Source: Candidatus Kariarchaeota archaeon
Lineage (GTDB): Archaea > Asgardarchaeota > Heimdallarchaeia > Heimdallarchaeales > Kariarchaeaceae
Length of the DNA: 12,153 nt
Assembly (NCBI GenBank): GCA_016839545.1
Contig: JAEOUB010000114.1
Coordinates: 1 to 12,153, forward strand
Direction: 5' to 3'
Shown here: positions 1 to 6,593 of the stretch, one piece after another
Numbering within the stretch: the first letter of the stretch is position 1
Layout: the number at the start of each line of letters is the position of its first letter
Program-made: the position numbers and the translations under genes
Notes under the pieces: model-generated
Databases searched by the model: none
Seen by the model: the letters and a program-made list of their open reading frames with translations, nothing else
Told to the model about the DNA's origin: nothing

Positions 1-661
1 CATTTTCTGCCAGGATCGATATTTTCTCTGCATAGACATCACCTTCGATCAATCCTGAGGAGCGACCCAGATATATTTCCTTGGCAAGTATACTCTCAGA
101 GACATTCAAATGACCATCAATTTTCAAGACATCAGTGCTCCTAATTGACTGCACCTGTAACCGACCTGCAATTGAAATTGGAGAATCAGTGAGAAGATAC
201 TGTGAGACATACGCCCTACCACTGACGAGCACGCCGCCAGAACCGACTATGCTCTCATCAAACCGGGTCTTACCTGCAACTTTCAGAGTACCACCGAAGA
301 GAGCCGGACCCATGAATCGACTGCTCCCCGCAATACTTGCTTTACCCGAGATCGCCACCAATCCTTTGAACGTGGATTGACCTGCCACACTCAGTTTCTG
401 AGCAAGTAGATCGTCCTGTGAAGTCCCCTTGCCAGCCATATTTACTGCCCCCTCAATCTTTCCTCCTTCAAAAAAGGTCATACCAGCAACAGATATCCCT
501 TTTTTTACCTTCAGATGGTCAAACTCGCTTTGGTCATAAGTTGCCATTACCTGATCATAGAGACTAATATCTGAACTGAACTCATCTAGAAAAGAGAGGA
601 ATAGAGACTTGGAACGATCCCTGTAAGAAACAGGAAGGTTTGACTCTGAGTCGTCGTCCAT
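1..661 (-). CDS. Bactofilin-like polymer-forming beta-solenoid protein (3' end beyond window)
   Basis: An open frame runs from ATG at 659-661 to the window edge without a stop, giving 220 residues of an incomplete protein. About 50 polar, partly helical residues come first. Then short strands ending in Gly recur with a regular period: ISVAG, VNMAG, LSVAG, ASIAG, LKVAG, VLVSG, ISIAG and LKIDG place Gly at residues 60, 77, 94, 112, 130, 148, 166 and 183, a spacing of 17-18. This is the pattern of a right-handed beta-solenoid as in bactofilins (polymer-forming cytoskeletal proteins), which assemble into filaments. At least seven turns are visible and more may follow, so it could be longer than a typical bactofilin. 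There is no signal peptide or membrane segment. It is divergent from the acetyltransferase at 764. The family link comes from pattern only; a generic solenoid or adhesin-like protein is the alternative. Confidence 0.72.
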   Translation of the reverse strand, partial: MDDDSESNLPVSYRDRSKSLFLSFLDEFSSDISLYDQVMATYDQSEFDHLKVKKGISVAGMTFFEGGKIEGAVNMAGKGTSQDDLLAQKLSVAGQSTFKGLVAISGKASIAGSSRFMGPALFGGTLKVAGKTRFDESIVGSGGVLVSGRAYVSQYLLTDSPISIAGRLQVQSIRSTDVLKIDGHLNVSESILAKEIYLGRSSGLIEGDVYAEKISILAEN

Positions 662-708
662 AAAACAGTACAATCAACCATCCTCAAAAGCTATTAGGTC
701 TCTGAAGT

Positions 709-719
709 CAAATTATACC
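709..719. promoter_or_regulatory. Possible TATA element in the divergent spacer
   Basis: The 102-base spacer between two divergent genes holds one AT-rich TATA-like element, AAATTATACC read on + and GGTATAATTT read on -. It lies about 50 bases from both start codons, so either transcript would have a leader of roughly 20-30 bases. Its orientation cannot be settled from the sequence, and no strong Shine-Dalgarno site precedes either start. Confidence 0.3.
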
Positions 720-763
720 ACATTGGTCGAAACTGTCAAGTAGGGAATGAAAGTTGCAGACAT

Positions 764-1216
764 ATGATAATCAGGGAATATGAAAAGTACACCATACGCC
801 CCCTTCAGATCGATGATACCGAGGAAATAATCGAGATCTACGAGACCATTACCGGAGAGAACGGCCCCGATGAAGATGATCTAGAATCCAGAATGGATTA
901 TGGAGATAGTCTCCTCTGCCTCGGAGCAGAGCAGAACGGTAAATTAATTGGGTTCATATTTGGTTCCACACGCCGGGGTGAGTTTGGTGAGACCGACATG
1001 ATCGGTTGGGTAGGTTTGCTGGGAGTGCACCCTCAGTTCCGGAACCTCGAGATCGGTAGAAACCTTGGAATTGAACTGATCAATCAGTTCAGAGGCTTGG
1101 GAGTGAAGACGATCAGAACTACAGTGACCAACAATAATACATCTCTGCTTAAGTATTTCATGAACCTTGGACTGCAACCAGCCCCATGGACTATGCTAGA
1201 ATTTCAAACTTACTGA
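764..1216 (+). CDS. GNAT-family N-acetyltransferase
   Basis: A 150-residue single-domain protein of normal length for a GNAT. It would move an acetyl group from acetyl-CoA to an unknown amine substrate in the cytoplasm. The start IRPLQIDDTEEI is the usual first strand and helix. GKLIGFIFG (about 59-67) is the paired strand region. VGLLGVHPQFR (83-93) leads into the acetyl-CoA pyrophosphate loop RNLEIG (93-98), followed by the helix through GIELI. TTVTNNNTSLLKYFMNLGLQ (119-138) is the typical Asn-containing C-terminal motif. The usual R/Q-x-x-G-x-G/A loop has Glu at its first Gly position (residue 96), which is uncommon. The ATG at 764 is the only sensible start. The last seven bases overlap the convergent endonuclease III gene. 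The substrate cannot be inferred from the context. Confidence 0.88.
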   Translation: MIIREYEKYTIRPLQIDDTEEIIEIYETITGENGPDEDDLESRMDYGDSLLCLGAEQNGKLIGFIFGSTRRGEFGETDMIGWVGLLGVHPQFRNLEIGRNLGIELINQFRGLGVKTIRTTVTNNNTSLLKYFMNLGLQPAPWTMLEFQTY

Positions 1217-1839
1217 AAACTGAAGGCAGACTCACAATGTGAACTGATAGGACATGATTTGCATTGAGGATGACGGGCAGGACAGATCGTACGTCCATGA
1301 CTGATCAACAGATGGGTGATATCTACCCAATCCTCTTCTGGTATTATCCTCATCAAATCCTTCTCGATCTTGATTGCGGATTTCTCTGTTGTCCACCCAA
1401 TCCGGTTGGCAATCCGGGTCACATGTGTGTCCACAGTGATGCCAGTATCCCCAATCTTGAACCCATTACCCATCACAACATTGGCAGTCTTTCGGCCAAC
1501 ACCAGGTAATGCTGTCAGAGCTTTCATCGAAGCCGGCACCGTCCCGTTGTGCTCCTCTACCAGTAGTTTTGCCATTTTGACAAGAGATTTGGATTTAGTG
1601 TTGTAGAGCCCGATAGATTTGATATAAGGTACGATATCTTCAGCGGTCGCGTCAGCCATTGTCTGAGGATCAGGATAGGCTGCAAAGAGAGAGGGAGTTG
1701 CCTTGTTCACCATCTGATCTGTAGACTGTGCGGAGAGCATAGTTGCTACCAGCAACTCAAATATATTCCTGAAGTCAAGTGAGATTTTCGAATCGGGGTG
1801 AGTTTCTTTGAGTATGCGGATAACAGACTCAACGTCCAC
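1210..1839 (-). CDS. nth: Endonuclease III (bifunctional DNA glycosylase/AP lyase)
   Basis: A 209-residue protein, almost exactly the size of E. coli Nth. The family removes oxidised pyrimidines from DNA and cleaves the abasic strand by beta-elimination, starting base-excision repair. The helix-hairpin-helix LPGVGRKTAN is at 111-120 with the catalytic Lys at 117. The catalytic Asp is at 137 in VDTHV. The [4Fe-4S] ligands C186, C193, C196 and C202 have the exact C-x6-C-x2-C-x5-C spacing. The start is GTG at 1837-1839, which shares one base with the TAG stop of the upstream nuclease-like gene. It is preceded by GAGGT seven bases upstream, so translational coupling is likely. All catalytic and cluster residues are present. 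The 3' end overlaps the convergent acetyltransferase by seven bases. Confidence 0.97.
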   Translation of the reverse strand: MDVESVIRILKETHPDSKISLDFRNIFELLVATMLSAQSTDQMVNKATPSLFAAYPDPQTMADATAEDIVPYIKSIGLYNTKSKSLVKMAKLLVEEHNGTVPASMKALTALPGVGRKTANVVMGNGFKIGDTGITVDTHVTRIANRIGWTTEKSAIKIEKDLMRIIPEEDWVDITHLLISHGRTICPARHPQCKSCPISSHCESAFSFQ

Positions 1840-3611
1840 TAAAATAACCTCGACACAAGAAGGCGTTCTCGTGAGGATTCCATCTTTTTGATCTCCTCCT
1901 CTTTCTCCTTGATTTTCTTGGCCTTCTCCCCATATTTCTGTTGGAGTTCCTTCAACAGGTTGGCCTTTAGTTTTCGATCTCGGGCGACTTTAGACTTTTT
2001 GTAGCGAATATTGCTCAGTTCTTCCTCTAACTGGAAATGATGCGATCCCGTATCTTTTAGCAATCGTTTTCGACTTAATTTCTCAGAAACTGTCAGTGTA
2101 TCATATTCTGAGCGGATTGATTTGAACACGTCCCTCAGTTTCTCGTACTCGGCTTTGATTGACTCAGCCTCTCGTGTCAAATCGTCAATCTGTCCCCTGA
2201 AGTTAGTGATTGGCTCATCATAGGAGATGACATTCATGTAATCAGCTCGCAGTCTGTCGTAATACCGGGTAAGGAAATTTGTGGAAGAATACTGCTTCCT
2301 CTGACTGTGGTCTACTCCCGATTTTCGGGCAAGGTGTTCACTCAGGTCAGATAGATAGACTAGCGTGACCCCTTCCAGTTCTGAATAAGGTTCGGGAATG
2401 GAGGTAACGATGATTGAGGTGATTTCATCGATTGAATGCTTCTGCCTGATATAATCCTCTTTGATTGGTAACTTTCCTATTGCCTTCATGTAGTATTCCC
2501 GTCGGGAATCGGCACCATGACCAAAAATCCAGCCCCTCCAGAAGCTAAAGTCTTTGACCTCGATGGTTAACCAATCATCTTTGTGAAGAGTTGATTGTGC
2601 AATAATGTCAATCTCAGTAATGACATCGCCACCTTCCATGACAACATCTGTATTGGATTCGACCACACTCCAGTGACCAGAGTGCTCGATTACAGCACGA
2701 ACTGCATTTTCAGCTCGTCTCGCCTTATCATCAAGGTGATCCCGATCGAAACCCATGAGAAACATGGTGAACATGGTCAATGCTCCCAGTCCAATATGAA
2801 ACTCGATTTTATCGTCCTGCGAGTCAGCAATGACACACGCAACAAATCGTGGGCGTCTGTCCTTGTTGTTCTTGGGAGGTGTAAGCTTGGTAAGGATTTT
2901 AGCTGGTCGAGATGACCTGGTCAATCGCACCTTCACAAGACCCGAGGAATTCTGATCAGATTTTGAGACCAACTTGGAATGAAAGTCGAGAAGGTACTCC
3001 TGTTCTTCAACAGAGAGACTAGCCATTGCATGATAAAAAGGAAGAGGTGCCCGTAATAGCATAAGAATTGAATTTTCCCAGTACAGGTGCTTGACAATAG
3101 GGATCTTATTCACGGGGTCCATACTTCTCTGCTGTTTGGTCAAACGGGATTGGAGAAACCGTTTACGGGCAATATCCATCCGTGAGCCAGTAATATCGAC
3201 GTTAAACGAGTTGAGTGCATCAAAATGAACTTTGCCTTGATCAGTTTCCACCAGTTTGCCATCCTCTTGGACGAGGAGATTGTTACGGATTGACTCCTTA
3301 AGCAGGTGGACAACCATCAGTTCAGCACCGTACCGACCAATTTCAGTTGCATCGACATCTAATGAATGTGATGTACTCTGAGCTTTCCAGTTCCATCCCT
3401 GTATTGCTTTAATGGCAACATCAAAACCTGTAAAGTTCGTAATCTCACGTAATGAGGGTGCTGCAGTATAATCCTCTCTCAGCTTCAGTAGAGCTAGGAT
3501 CAAATCATGTTTGGGATGCTCGCATGCCAAATTGTATATGGCAGTTTTGATATCCTTCCATCGTTGATCCAAAAGAGAGGCTTCTGCTAGAGCCTCAGTT
3601 GAGGTGGCCAT
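1839..3611 (-). CDS. Uncharacterised protein with winged-helix-like, PD-(D/E)XK nuclease-like and coiled-coil regions
   Basis: 590 residues from ATG at 3611; I do not recognise a named family. Residues about 30-135 look like a winged helix, with LREITNFTGFDVAIKAI as recognition-like helices and NLLVQEDGKLVETDQGKVHF as a wing. Residues about 290-400 carry a PD-(D/E)XK signature: Glu301 in a helix (RRAENAVRAVIE), Asp335 in a strand (GGDVITEIDIIA), and Glu351-Val-Lys353 in the next strand (WLTIEVKDF), followed by a basic aromatic helix. From about 470 to the end the protein is a charged coiled coil. There is no signal peptide. Start choice: ATG at 3611 has AGGTGG at good spacing. An alternative TTG at 3641 adds ten residues and has AGGAGG only three bases before it. 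It overlaps nth by one base, so a role in DNA handling or repair is inferred. Nuclease activity is a prediction. Confidence 0.7.
   Translation of the reverse strand: MATSTEALAEASLLDQRWKDIKTAIYNLACEHPKHDLILALLKLREDYTAAPSLREITNFTGFDVAIKAIQGWNWKAQSTSHSLDVDATEIGRYGAELMVVHLLKESIRNNLLVQEDGKLVETDQGKVHFDALNSFNVDITGSRMDIARKRFLQSRLTKQQRSMDPVNKIPIVKHLYWENSILMLLRAPLPFYHAMASLSVEEQEYLLDFHSKLVSKSDQNSSGLVKVRLTRSSRPAKILTKLTPPKNNKDRRPRFVACVIADSQDDKIEFHIGLGALTMFTMFLMGFDRDHLDDKARRAENAVRAVIEHSGHWSVVESNTDVVMEGGDVITEIDIIAQSTLHKDDWLTIEVKDFSFWRGWIFGHGADSRREYYMKAIGKLPIKEDYIRQKHSIDEITSIIVTSIPEPYSELEGVTLVYLSDLSEHLARKSGVDHSQRKQYSSTNFLTRYYDRLRADYMNVISYDEPITNFRGQIDDLTREAESIKAEYEKLRDVFKSIRSEYDTLTVSEKLSRKRLLKDTGSHHFQLEEELSNIRYKKSKVARDRKLKANLLKELQQKYGEKAKKIKEKEEEIKKMESSRERLLVSRLF
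1847..1851 (-). promoter_or_regulatory. Shine-Dalgarno site for endonuclease III
   Basis: On the minus strand GAGGT lies seven bases before the GTG start of nth, inside the last codons of the upstream gene. It supports the GTG start and coupled translation in the TAGTG overlap. Confidence 0.6.
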
Positions 3612-3857
3612 ACAGACCCACCTGTCGATCTTGTTGACCAAGATCCTCCTGATCTATGATCAGCGGCGTTTGCACGAATTGTATGAGGTTTCGTGTTGTA
3701 GATGGGTGTATAGAGAGTTGTACCCGACTTTTCGGGTGCACATCCATAGTAATAGAGGATGTGGGTATTTTGATATCCATATGAATTATCAAGAGAAGTT
3801 GGATAAAAACTAGACGACTTTGCCACTGTTGATAATGAATCTAGAGGTTTTACATAT
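3612..3857 (-). other. Gene-free spacer and probable leader upstream of the nuclease-like gene
   Basis: A 246-base stretch between the superoxide dismutase stop and the ATG of the nuclease-like gene. On the minus strand a T-rich TATA-like or terminator-like segment (GTTTTTATC, about 3804-3812) is followed by about 190 bases. Those contain two adjacent inverted repeats (listed separately) and a strong AGGAGG at 3645-3650. Frames open across it overlap the known genes out of phase and show no family resemblance, so I see no coding sequence here. Confidence 0.45.
3721..3767 (-). promoter_or_regulatory. Two adjacent stem-loops in the leader of the nuclease-like gene
   Basis: Stem 1 pairs ACCCGA (3722-3727) with TCGGGT (3732-3737) around a four-base loop. 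Stem 2 pairs CACATCC (3739-3745) with GGATGTG (3757-3763) around eleven bases. TACCC (3721-3725) can instead pair with GGGTA (3763-3767), closing an outer stem that competes with stem 1. If the minus strand is transcribed from about 3780, this sits 80-170 bases before the start codon, as an attenuator or protein-binding leader would. There is no match to a riboswitch I know. Confidence 0.4.
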
Positions 3858-4340
3858 TTACGCAGGAAGAACCATGTCAGCGTTGGTTGGATAGGGGGCA
3901 GGGACTCGACGAGTCTCTTTACCTTTGATTGCCCAGAAAATTTCACTGAACTTGTTAACACTCTCAATCAGATCGAGTGCTGCCTGTCGGCTAGCAGTTT
4001 GACGAGTCTTGGAGGCTTGGGACAGGATAGTTCTGAAGAGGTCAACCATAGTGGGGTGTTTCTCCTCAAGCCCTTTACCAGGTGCCAAGAAATCTCCAAA
4101 AATTACACGGATGTTGGTCTTGAGAGATTCTCCGTGCTCCTCCTTGGTTGCAATATAACGTGCAAATTTTACATTCTTCTCAGGATCAGAGGGATCTAGC
4201 CCTGCAATCAGATCCATCATTCTAAGAATGGTATGTGCATCAATTTGTGCAGGATAGGGGTCGTAAATACCACATGGTACGTCACAGTGAGCAAATCCTT
4301 GCTCTACGGTCAGAATTGATTTGATGAGTCGGTTAATCAT
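3858..4340 (-). CDS. sodN: Nickel-containing superoxide dismutase precursor
   Basis: A 160-residue protein that would convert superoxide to oxygen and hydrogen peroxide. The diagnostic nickel hook HCDVPCGIYDP is at 18-28. His18, Cys19 and Cys23 correspond to mature His1, Cys2 and Cys6, the nickel ligands, and Tyr26 to Tyr9. These are the only two cysteines. The rest follows the four-helix NiSOD plan, with KEEHGESLKTNIRVIFGDFL and the closing KFSEIFWAIKG. About 20 extra residues at the C-terminus have no counterpart in the Streptomyces enzyme as I remember it. The 17-residue leader (MINRL...GFA) must be removed so that His18 becomes the N-terminus. The ATG at 4340 is chosen because the leader then begins M-x-x-R-L as in known precursors and GGTGAT sits just before it; an ATG at 4352 overlaps that site. 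No maturation protease gene is nearby. Confidence 0.93.
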   Translation of the reverse strand: MINRLIKSILTVEQGFAHCDVPCGIYDPYPAQIDAHTILRMMDLIAGLDPSDPEKNVKFARYIATKEEHGESLKTNIRVIFGDFLAPGKGLEEKHPTMVDLFRTILSQASKTRQTASRQAALDLIESVNKFSEIFWAIKGKETRRVPAPYPTNADMVLPA

Positions 4341-4344
4341 AGTG

Positions 4345-4350
4345 ATCACC
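4345..4350 (-). promoter_or_regulatory. Shine-Dalgarno site that sets the superoxide dismutase start
   Basis: GGTGAT on the minus strand, complementary to the AUCACC at the archaeal 16S 3' end, lies four bases before the ATG at 4340. The in-frame ATG at 4350-4352 would need this site inside its own first codons, so the downstream ATG is the better start. Confidence 0.6.
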
Positions 4351-4389
4351 ATTCAGACATTGCTGAATTTTGGTTAAATCCTGATTGTG

Positions 4390-4407
4390 AATTTATTTTA
4401 ATAAATT
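4390..4407 (-). promoter_or_regulatory. AT-rich palindrome / probable promoter of the superoxide dismutase gene
   Basis: AATTTATT-TT-AATAAATT is a perfect 8-base inverted repeat with a two-base centre, located in the 90-base spacer after the peptidase stop. It contains TATA-like sequence about 58 bases before the ATG, giving a leader near 30 bases that carries the Shine-Dalgarno site. It could be the TATA region itself, an operator, or both. Confidence 0.4.
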
Positions 4408-4430
4408 TTTGATGACGGTGATTGGCAATC

Positions 4431-6368
4431 CTATCGAAGATGTCTATTGAACCATTCAAGAATTGCCTTGTTTTGGCCCTCTCTGATCGGTAATGGCCCA
4501 ATTCCTGAACCTCCGTGTGGAGTTTCTGGCATTCTTAGCATTTCTACCACACAACCTACTTCTTTCAGAACATTGTAAAATTGGTCTGATTGTTCAGCAG
4601 GACAGCGTAGGTCATTTTCATGTTGGATCATCAAGGTTGGGGTTGTACAGGTGTGAGCATATGTCAATGGAGAGGATTTCCTGTAAATTTCAGGAATCTC
4701 CCAGGGTAAGCCATTCATTTCCTTCCTGGCAAACCATCTGCCGATGTCAGAGGTACCATAGAAACTGTTCCAATTGGTAACAGGGTTTTCGGGGATCGCA
4801 GCCTTGAACCTGCGAGTCTGACCCACTATCCATGAAGACAGGTTCCCTCCTCCAGAAATCCCAAAGCAACCCAACTTGTTCATATCAGCGAGTTCAAGAT
4901 CAATCGCATAGTCAACGCCTGCCATCAAGTCAAGGTAGTCATGATTACCCCAATCACCGATGATCCTGGTGGAAAATGCGGAACCATAACCCGTTGATCC
5001 GCGATGATTCACCATAAGTACGGCATATCCTGCACCGCACAAATAGTGGGCTTCCCACTGGAATATATTACCCCAACCCGCATGTGGCCCACCGTGGATA
5101 TTAAGCAGGGTGGGAAATGGACCTGTCCCCTGGGGGAGCATGATCCAACCTTCCACCTCAACTCCATCTGCACCATTGAACTTCAGATGGCGAATAGTGG
5201 GTAGCTGTTTCGACGAAAGAAGTTCTGCATTCAACTGGGTAAGGGCTGTAGATGTACCGGAAACCGTGTTATGAACATATATGTCAAGAGGTCGGTTCAA
5301 ATCAGAACTGACATAGAATATATTGTCACCTACAACCTCACGAAGGTAATTCGCCTGATCCCCACCAATAACAGTTGTAATGGAACCAGTTGAGAGATCA
5401 ATTTTTCTGATCTCAATATTACCCCCTACCTGTACATTTGCATACACCATGTTGTCTTGAACAATCAATTTTGGCATTCGAGCTTCAAATGTGGGCATGC
5501 CTGCCTGAAGCCCACCACTAACTCCGTACAGGTCATCCGAGGTCACATTCCTTACTTCATTTGTCATAATATCCAGATGATAGAGATCAGATTTTGTTCC
5601 GATAATTGCATCTGGATCAGACCCAACAAACACGATTTTGGTATCTGATACCCAGGCACTTTGGGTGACGTAATGATGAGTCAATTGTCTCACCTCTTTC
5701 GATTCAAAATCGAAAAGGTGTAATTTCGGGTAGATACCCATCACCTCCTCGGGGAGAAACATAGAGTGAACGAGTAATTTGGTCTTATCGGGTGAGAGGA
5801 GGACTTGGATATGACTGAAATCATTCTCTGTGAGACATGTCAACTCCTCTGTATGCAGATCCAGAGTATAGATATCCTGGATGATGTCTTGAACATATCC
5901 AAGAGCATCCATTCGAAAGAAGGGTCTTTGAACCCTGTAAGGTAACTTGGGGTCTCTGGGTTTGGTATCGCGTGCTGCAGTGAAAACTATTCGACTAGAA
6001 GAGAGCCATACTACTTGACTTGCAGCTCCATTTTGAAGTGACGTCAGCTGTTTTGACTCACCACCTGCAAAGTCTAAAAGGTACAATTGGGGTTTTTCAT
6101 CTCTTTTTGCAGCATAGATAACCCTTGTACCATCGGGCGACAAGGATGGATTGAATTCTGAATGTCCAAATGTAAGTTGTCGATGTTCATTGTTTCGATG
6201 GTCAAGAACCCACAGGTTAGTTACTTCCTTTTGATGAAACTCGCCATCAATATCATTCTCTTTGTATAAGACACGAGTGTATACAATCCTGTCACCAGTT
6301 GAAGAGATATCAAGTGCTTTGATATGGTTGAACTTATAATAATCCTCTATCTCTAAAGTGGGTATCAT
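4431..6368 (-). CDS. S9-family peptidase (acylaminoacyl-peptidase / prolyl oligopeptidase type)
   Basis: A 645-residue cytosolic serine peptidase of the alpha/beta-hydrolase type, normal in length for archaeal acylaminoacyl peptidases; no signal peptide. Residues about 1-385 form a beta-propeller with WD40-like/PD40 strands (LSPDGTRVIYAAKRDEKPQLYLLD at about 76-99 and similar repeats). This gate lets only short peptides in. The catalytic domain follows from about 395. HGGP (425-428) is the oxyanion-hole motif, Ser505 is the nucleophile in FGISGGG, Asp586 lies in ENDLRCP and His618 in PETPHGG, so the triad is complete. The start ATG at 6368 lies 25 bases from a good TATA box and is probably leaderless. 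It is divergent from an oligopeptide-transporter ATPase, consistent with degrading imported or internal peptides. Whether it favours acylated, prolyl or dipeptidyl substrates cannot be read from sequence. Confidence 0.95.
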   Translation of the reverse strand: MIPTLEIEDYYKFNHIKALDISSTGDRIVYTRVLYKENDIDGEFHQKEVTNLWVLDHRNNEHRQLTFGHSEFNPSLSPDGTRVIYAAKRDEKPQLYLLDFAGGESKQLTSLQNGAASQVVWLSSSRIVFTAARDTKPRDPKLPYRVQRPFFRMDALGYVQDIIQDIYTLDLHTEELTCLTENDFSHIQVLLSPDKTKLLVHSMFLPEEVMGIYPKLHLFDFESKEVRQLTHHYVTQSAWVSDTKIVFVGSDPDAIIGTKSDLYHLDIMTNEVRNVTSDDLYGVSGGLQAGMPTFEARMPKLIVQDNMVYANVQVGGNIEIRKIDLSTGSITTVIGGDQANYLREVVGDNIFYVSSDLNRPLDIYVHNTVSGTSTALTQLNAELLSSKQLPTIRHLKFNGADGVEVEGWIMLPQGTGPFPTLLNIHGGPHAGWGNIFQWEAHYLCGAGYAVLMVNHRGSTGYGSAFSTRIIGDWGNHDYLDLMAGVDYAIDLELADMNKLGCFGISGGGNLSSWIVGQTRRFKAAIPENPVTNWNSFYGTSDIGRWFARKEMNGLPWEIPEIYRKSSPLTYAHTCTTPTLMIQHENDLRCPAEQSDQFYNVLKEVGCVVEMLRMPETPHGGSGIGPLPIREGQNKAILEWFNRHLR

Positions 6369-6388
6369 GTCTGCAGGTTCCAGATACG

Positions 6389-6397
6389 ATATAAAAT
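6389..6397 (-). promoter_or_regulatory. TATA box of the S9 peptidase gene
   Basis: ATTTTATAT on the minus strand is centred 25 bases before the ATG at 6368, so transcription should start at or within a couple of bases of the start codon. No Shine-Dalgarno site is present, which agrees with a leaderless mRNA. Confidence 0.6.
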
Positions 6398-6510
6398 CCT
6401 ATGCTGTAATGCAAGACAGAATGACGAGCTTCAGGTTATTTCGCCATTCCATTTATTAATCGCCCACGTCTAATTTCTCAGACTCAAAATCTTAAAAATG
6501 TTCCAATTCT

Positions 6511-6537
6511 ACCTAGTATATCCCGTTCAGACTAGGT
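6511..6537. promoter_or_regulatory. Inverted repeat in the peptidase/oppF divergent spacer (possible operator)
   Basis: ACCTAGT (6511-6517) and ACTAGGT (6531-6537) form a perfect 7-base inverted repeat, 20 bases centre to centre (two helical turns). It lies about 30 bases upstream of the oppF TATA box in the 225-base spacer. The geometry suits a dimeric regulator. The rest of the spacer holds only the two promoters. Confidence 0.4.
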
Positions 6538-6566
6538 GTTTAAGACACGGTGTGAAATCAGTGACC

Positions 6567-6574
6567 TTATAAAA
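6567..6574 (+). promoter_or_regulatory. TATA box of the oppF-type gene
   Basis: TTATAAAA is centred about 24 bases before the ATG at 6594, predicting a transcript starting at or near that codon. Confidence 0.6.
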
Positions 6575-6593
6575 GTCTGAAAGAGGGTCGAGA

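Noticed and set aside
135..380. 81-codon plus-strand frame at the left edge
   Set aside because: It is antisense to the bactofilin-like gene, whose regular repeat pattern shows which strand codes.
3587..3967. Open minus-strand frames of 126 and 65 codons across the spacer after the superoxide dismutase gene
   Set aside because: They overlap sodN and the nuclease-like gene out of phase, have no family resemblance and cover the hairpin region; chance frames.
4341..4352. Longer superoxide dismutase start at ATG 4352
   Set aside because: The GGTGAT ribosome site lies within it and the family leader pattern M-x-x-R-L begins at the ATG at 4340.
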